A stretch of 64,000 nucleotides of DNA from Micromonospora andamanensis (GTDB taxonomy: Bacteria; Actinomycetota; Actinomycetes; Mycobacteriales; Micromonosporaceae). Shown here piece by piece: positions 63,194 through 64,000 of this stretch (position 1 is its first letter; every line of letters begins with the position of its first letter). The notes under the pieces were generated by a model. That model saw only the letters and a program-made list of their open reading frames with translations. It was not told the origin of the DNA and did not search any database. Location of the stretch: the NCBI RefSeq assembly GCF_016863495.1, contig NZ_BOOZ01000003.1:186001-250000 (forward strand), in the 5' to 3' direction. The translations under genes were made by a program, and so were the position numbers.

Positions 63194-63268
63194 TCCGGTG
63201 AGTGCGAGGAGTGAGCCGGTTTTGCGAGCCCCGCAGTCGCGAACGAAGGTGATCCGGTGAGTGCGAGC
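63189..63268 (+). repeat. Dispersed-type repeat with a duplicated translation-start sequence
   Basis: GGTGATCCGGTGAGTGCGAG occurs at 63189-63208 and again at 63249-63268. The first copy starts a 20-codon frame that ends at the second copy's GTGA, where nitrobindin begins. The unit between them (GAGTGAGCCGGTTTTGCGAG, then CGCAGTCGCGAACGAAGG) looks like a short repeat I recall at gene starts in Micromonospora. It probably inserted with a target duplication. Confidence 0.6.
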
Positions 63269-63859
63269 AGTGACGACAATCCGTTGGCGCCGCCGCCCTG
63301 GCTGAACGCGCCGCCGGTCGAGGCGTACCCCTTCGAGGAGAGCCACGACCTGCGGGTCGGCCCGAAACTGCACCCCGCGCTCGACGGCCTGCTGCCGTAC
63401 ATCGGCGTGTGGCGGGGGCGCGGACGAGGTGGCTTCCCCACCATCGAGGACTTCGACTTCGCCCAGGAGATCCGGATCAGCCACGACGGGCGGCCGTTCC
63501 TGCACTACGAGTCGCGGGCGTGGATCCTCGACGAGCAGAGCCGTCCGGTCCGGCCAGCCGGTCGCGAGGTCGGCTGGTGGCGTCCGGTGCTGGACGGCGA
63601 CCGGGCCACCGACGAGCTGGAGGCCCTGCTGACCACCCCGACCGGGGTGATGGAGCTGCACCTCGGCCGGCGCAAGGGCACCCAGGTGGAGTTCGTCACC
63701 GACGCGGTGGTGCGGACCGCCACCGCGAAGGAGGTCACCGCCGGGCACCGCCTCTTCGGCATCGTCGAGGGTGCCCTGCTCTACGCGCAGGACATGGCCG
63801 CTGTCGGCCAGCCGCTCTCCCCGCACCTGTCCGCCCGCCTGCTCCGGGTCGCCGGCTGA
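63257..63859 (+). CDS. Nitrobindin family heme protein
   Basis: 200 aa. A ten-stranded lipocalin-like barrel: LPYIGVWRGRGRGGFPTIEDFDFAQEIRI with the GxWxGxG motif, PFLHYESRAWILDEQ, VMELHLGRRKGTQVEFVTD, RLFGIVEGALLYAQDMAA, SPHLSARLLRV. Binds heme (the C-terminal His in SPHLSAR is the likely ligand) and isomerises peroxynitrite in studied members. GTG 63257 is the second copy of a repeated start region. In mycobacteria a nitrobindin (Rv0813c) sits beside sseC2/cysA2, as in this window if the 8-kb insert is removed. Confidence 0.92.
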   Translation: MSASSDDNPLAPPPWLNAPPVEAYPFEESHDLRVGPKLHPALDGLLPYIGVWRGRGRGGFPTIEDFDFAQEIRISHDGRPFLHYESRAWILDEQSRPVRPAGREVGWWRPVLDGDRATDELEALLTTPTGVMELHLGRRKGTQVEFVTDAVVRTATAKEVTAGHRLFGIVEGALLYAQDMAAVGQPLSPHLSARLLRVAG

Positions 63860-63900
63860 CCCGCGTCCCGACCCGGGCCAGCCGGCCGGCTGACCCAGGT

Positions 63901-64000
63901 TCAGGGCAGCGGTAGCGGGAAACCGAGCAGGTCCTGCAACTGCCGGGTACGCCGGGCAGGTCGGAGCGGCTCACCGTCGAGGGTGTGCACCGCGACCAGG
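63901..64000 (-). CDS. C-terminal end of a minus-strand gene, possibly a class IV aminotransferase
   Basis: Only the last 33 codons are inside: LVAVHTLDGEPLRPARR, then TRQLQDLLGFPLPLP and TGA. The gene runs beyond the window. It is convergent with nitrobindin. The V-V-x-T-L-D-G-x-P-L pattern and the recalled mycobacterial neighbour (Rv0812, an aminodeoxychorismate lyase-like protein) make a PabC-type aminotransferase plausible but unproven. Confidence 0.5.
   Translation of the reverse strand, partial: LVAVHTLDGEPLRPARRTRQLQDLLGFPLPLP

Overview
The window is high-GC actinomycete chromosome, most likely Micromonosporaceae and probably Micromonospora. The lines of evidence are: a strong G/C third-position bias and many GTG starts; a complete conservon (cvnA-D); mshD (mycothiol synthesis); an orphan GlnR; an S-box leader on thrC; twin CIRCE sites before a groES-less groEL; and a short dispersed-looking repeat at one gene start of a kind I recall from Micromonospora. 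The genus is inference. No tRNA, rRNA, CRISPR array, transposase, integrase or prophage gene is visible. The region looks like ordinary core chromosome with several accessory insertions.

Layout. 1-3.97 kb: the end of an ABC-2 exporter (ATPase and permease), a DUF3263 protein, a PP2C-like protein and a GNAT. 3.98-12.3 kb (minus strand): a Cdc48-type double AAA protein whose first ATPase module looks dead, an unknown gene, and a conservon led by an extra two-TM sensor gene. 12.7-16.5 kb: an extracellular alpha/beta hydrolase fused through a membrane helix to an ABC ATPase, with its permease. 16.5-26.6 kb: a DUF4232 lipoprotein, DoxX under a LacI-type palindrome, thrC under a SAM riboswitch, acetyltransferases, a PaaN-type aldehyde dehydrogenase, a cold-shock protein, a Pro-rich membrane protein and groEL. 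26.7-38.5 kb: two small proteins, a polytopic membrane protein fused to a subtilase, glpD, a lipoprotein, a GlcD-like oxidase, DUF4031 (its 3' end built from a long palindrome), an HD protein, a FUSC-type membrane protein, a PrsW-like protease, a 55-aa protein and a divergent GroES. 38.6-46.6 kb: an AI-2E family protein, a DinG/XPD helicase, DUF402 and a phosphate module (ppk2, a PHO-box-like repeat, DUF47/PhoU-like, pit), then an oxidoreductase.

46.6-54 kb and 62.7-64 kb together resemble the mycobacterial Rv0812-Rv0819 neighbourhood (from memory): mshD, glnR, lmeA/DUF2993, cysA-type rhodanese, sseC/DUF1416, nitrobindin and an edge-truncated gene. The sulfur operon has a Cys-codon leader peptide. 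An 8-kb block is inserted in this neighbourhood: a 1,458-aa secreted subtilase with kelch repeats, a winged-helix regulator with a membrane partner, and a glycogen-debranching-type glycosidase.

Regulation readable from sequence: SAM riboswitch (thrC), Cys attenuator-like leader (rhodanese/sseC), CIRCE (groEL), PHO-box-like repeats (DUF47-pit), a CebR-like palindrome (doxX), and at least 15 genes with a TANNNT box exactly 6-7 nt before the start codon, the layout expected for leaderless mRNAs. Coordinates and motifs were read by eye. No alignment, folding or database search was run.
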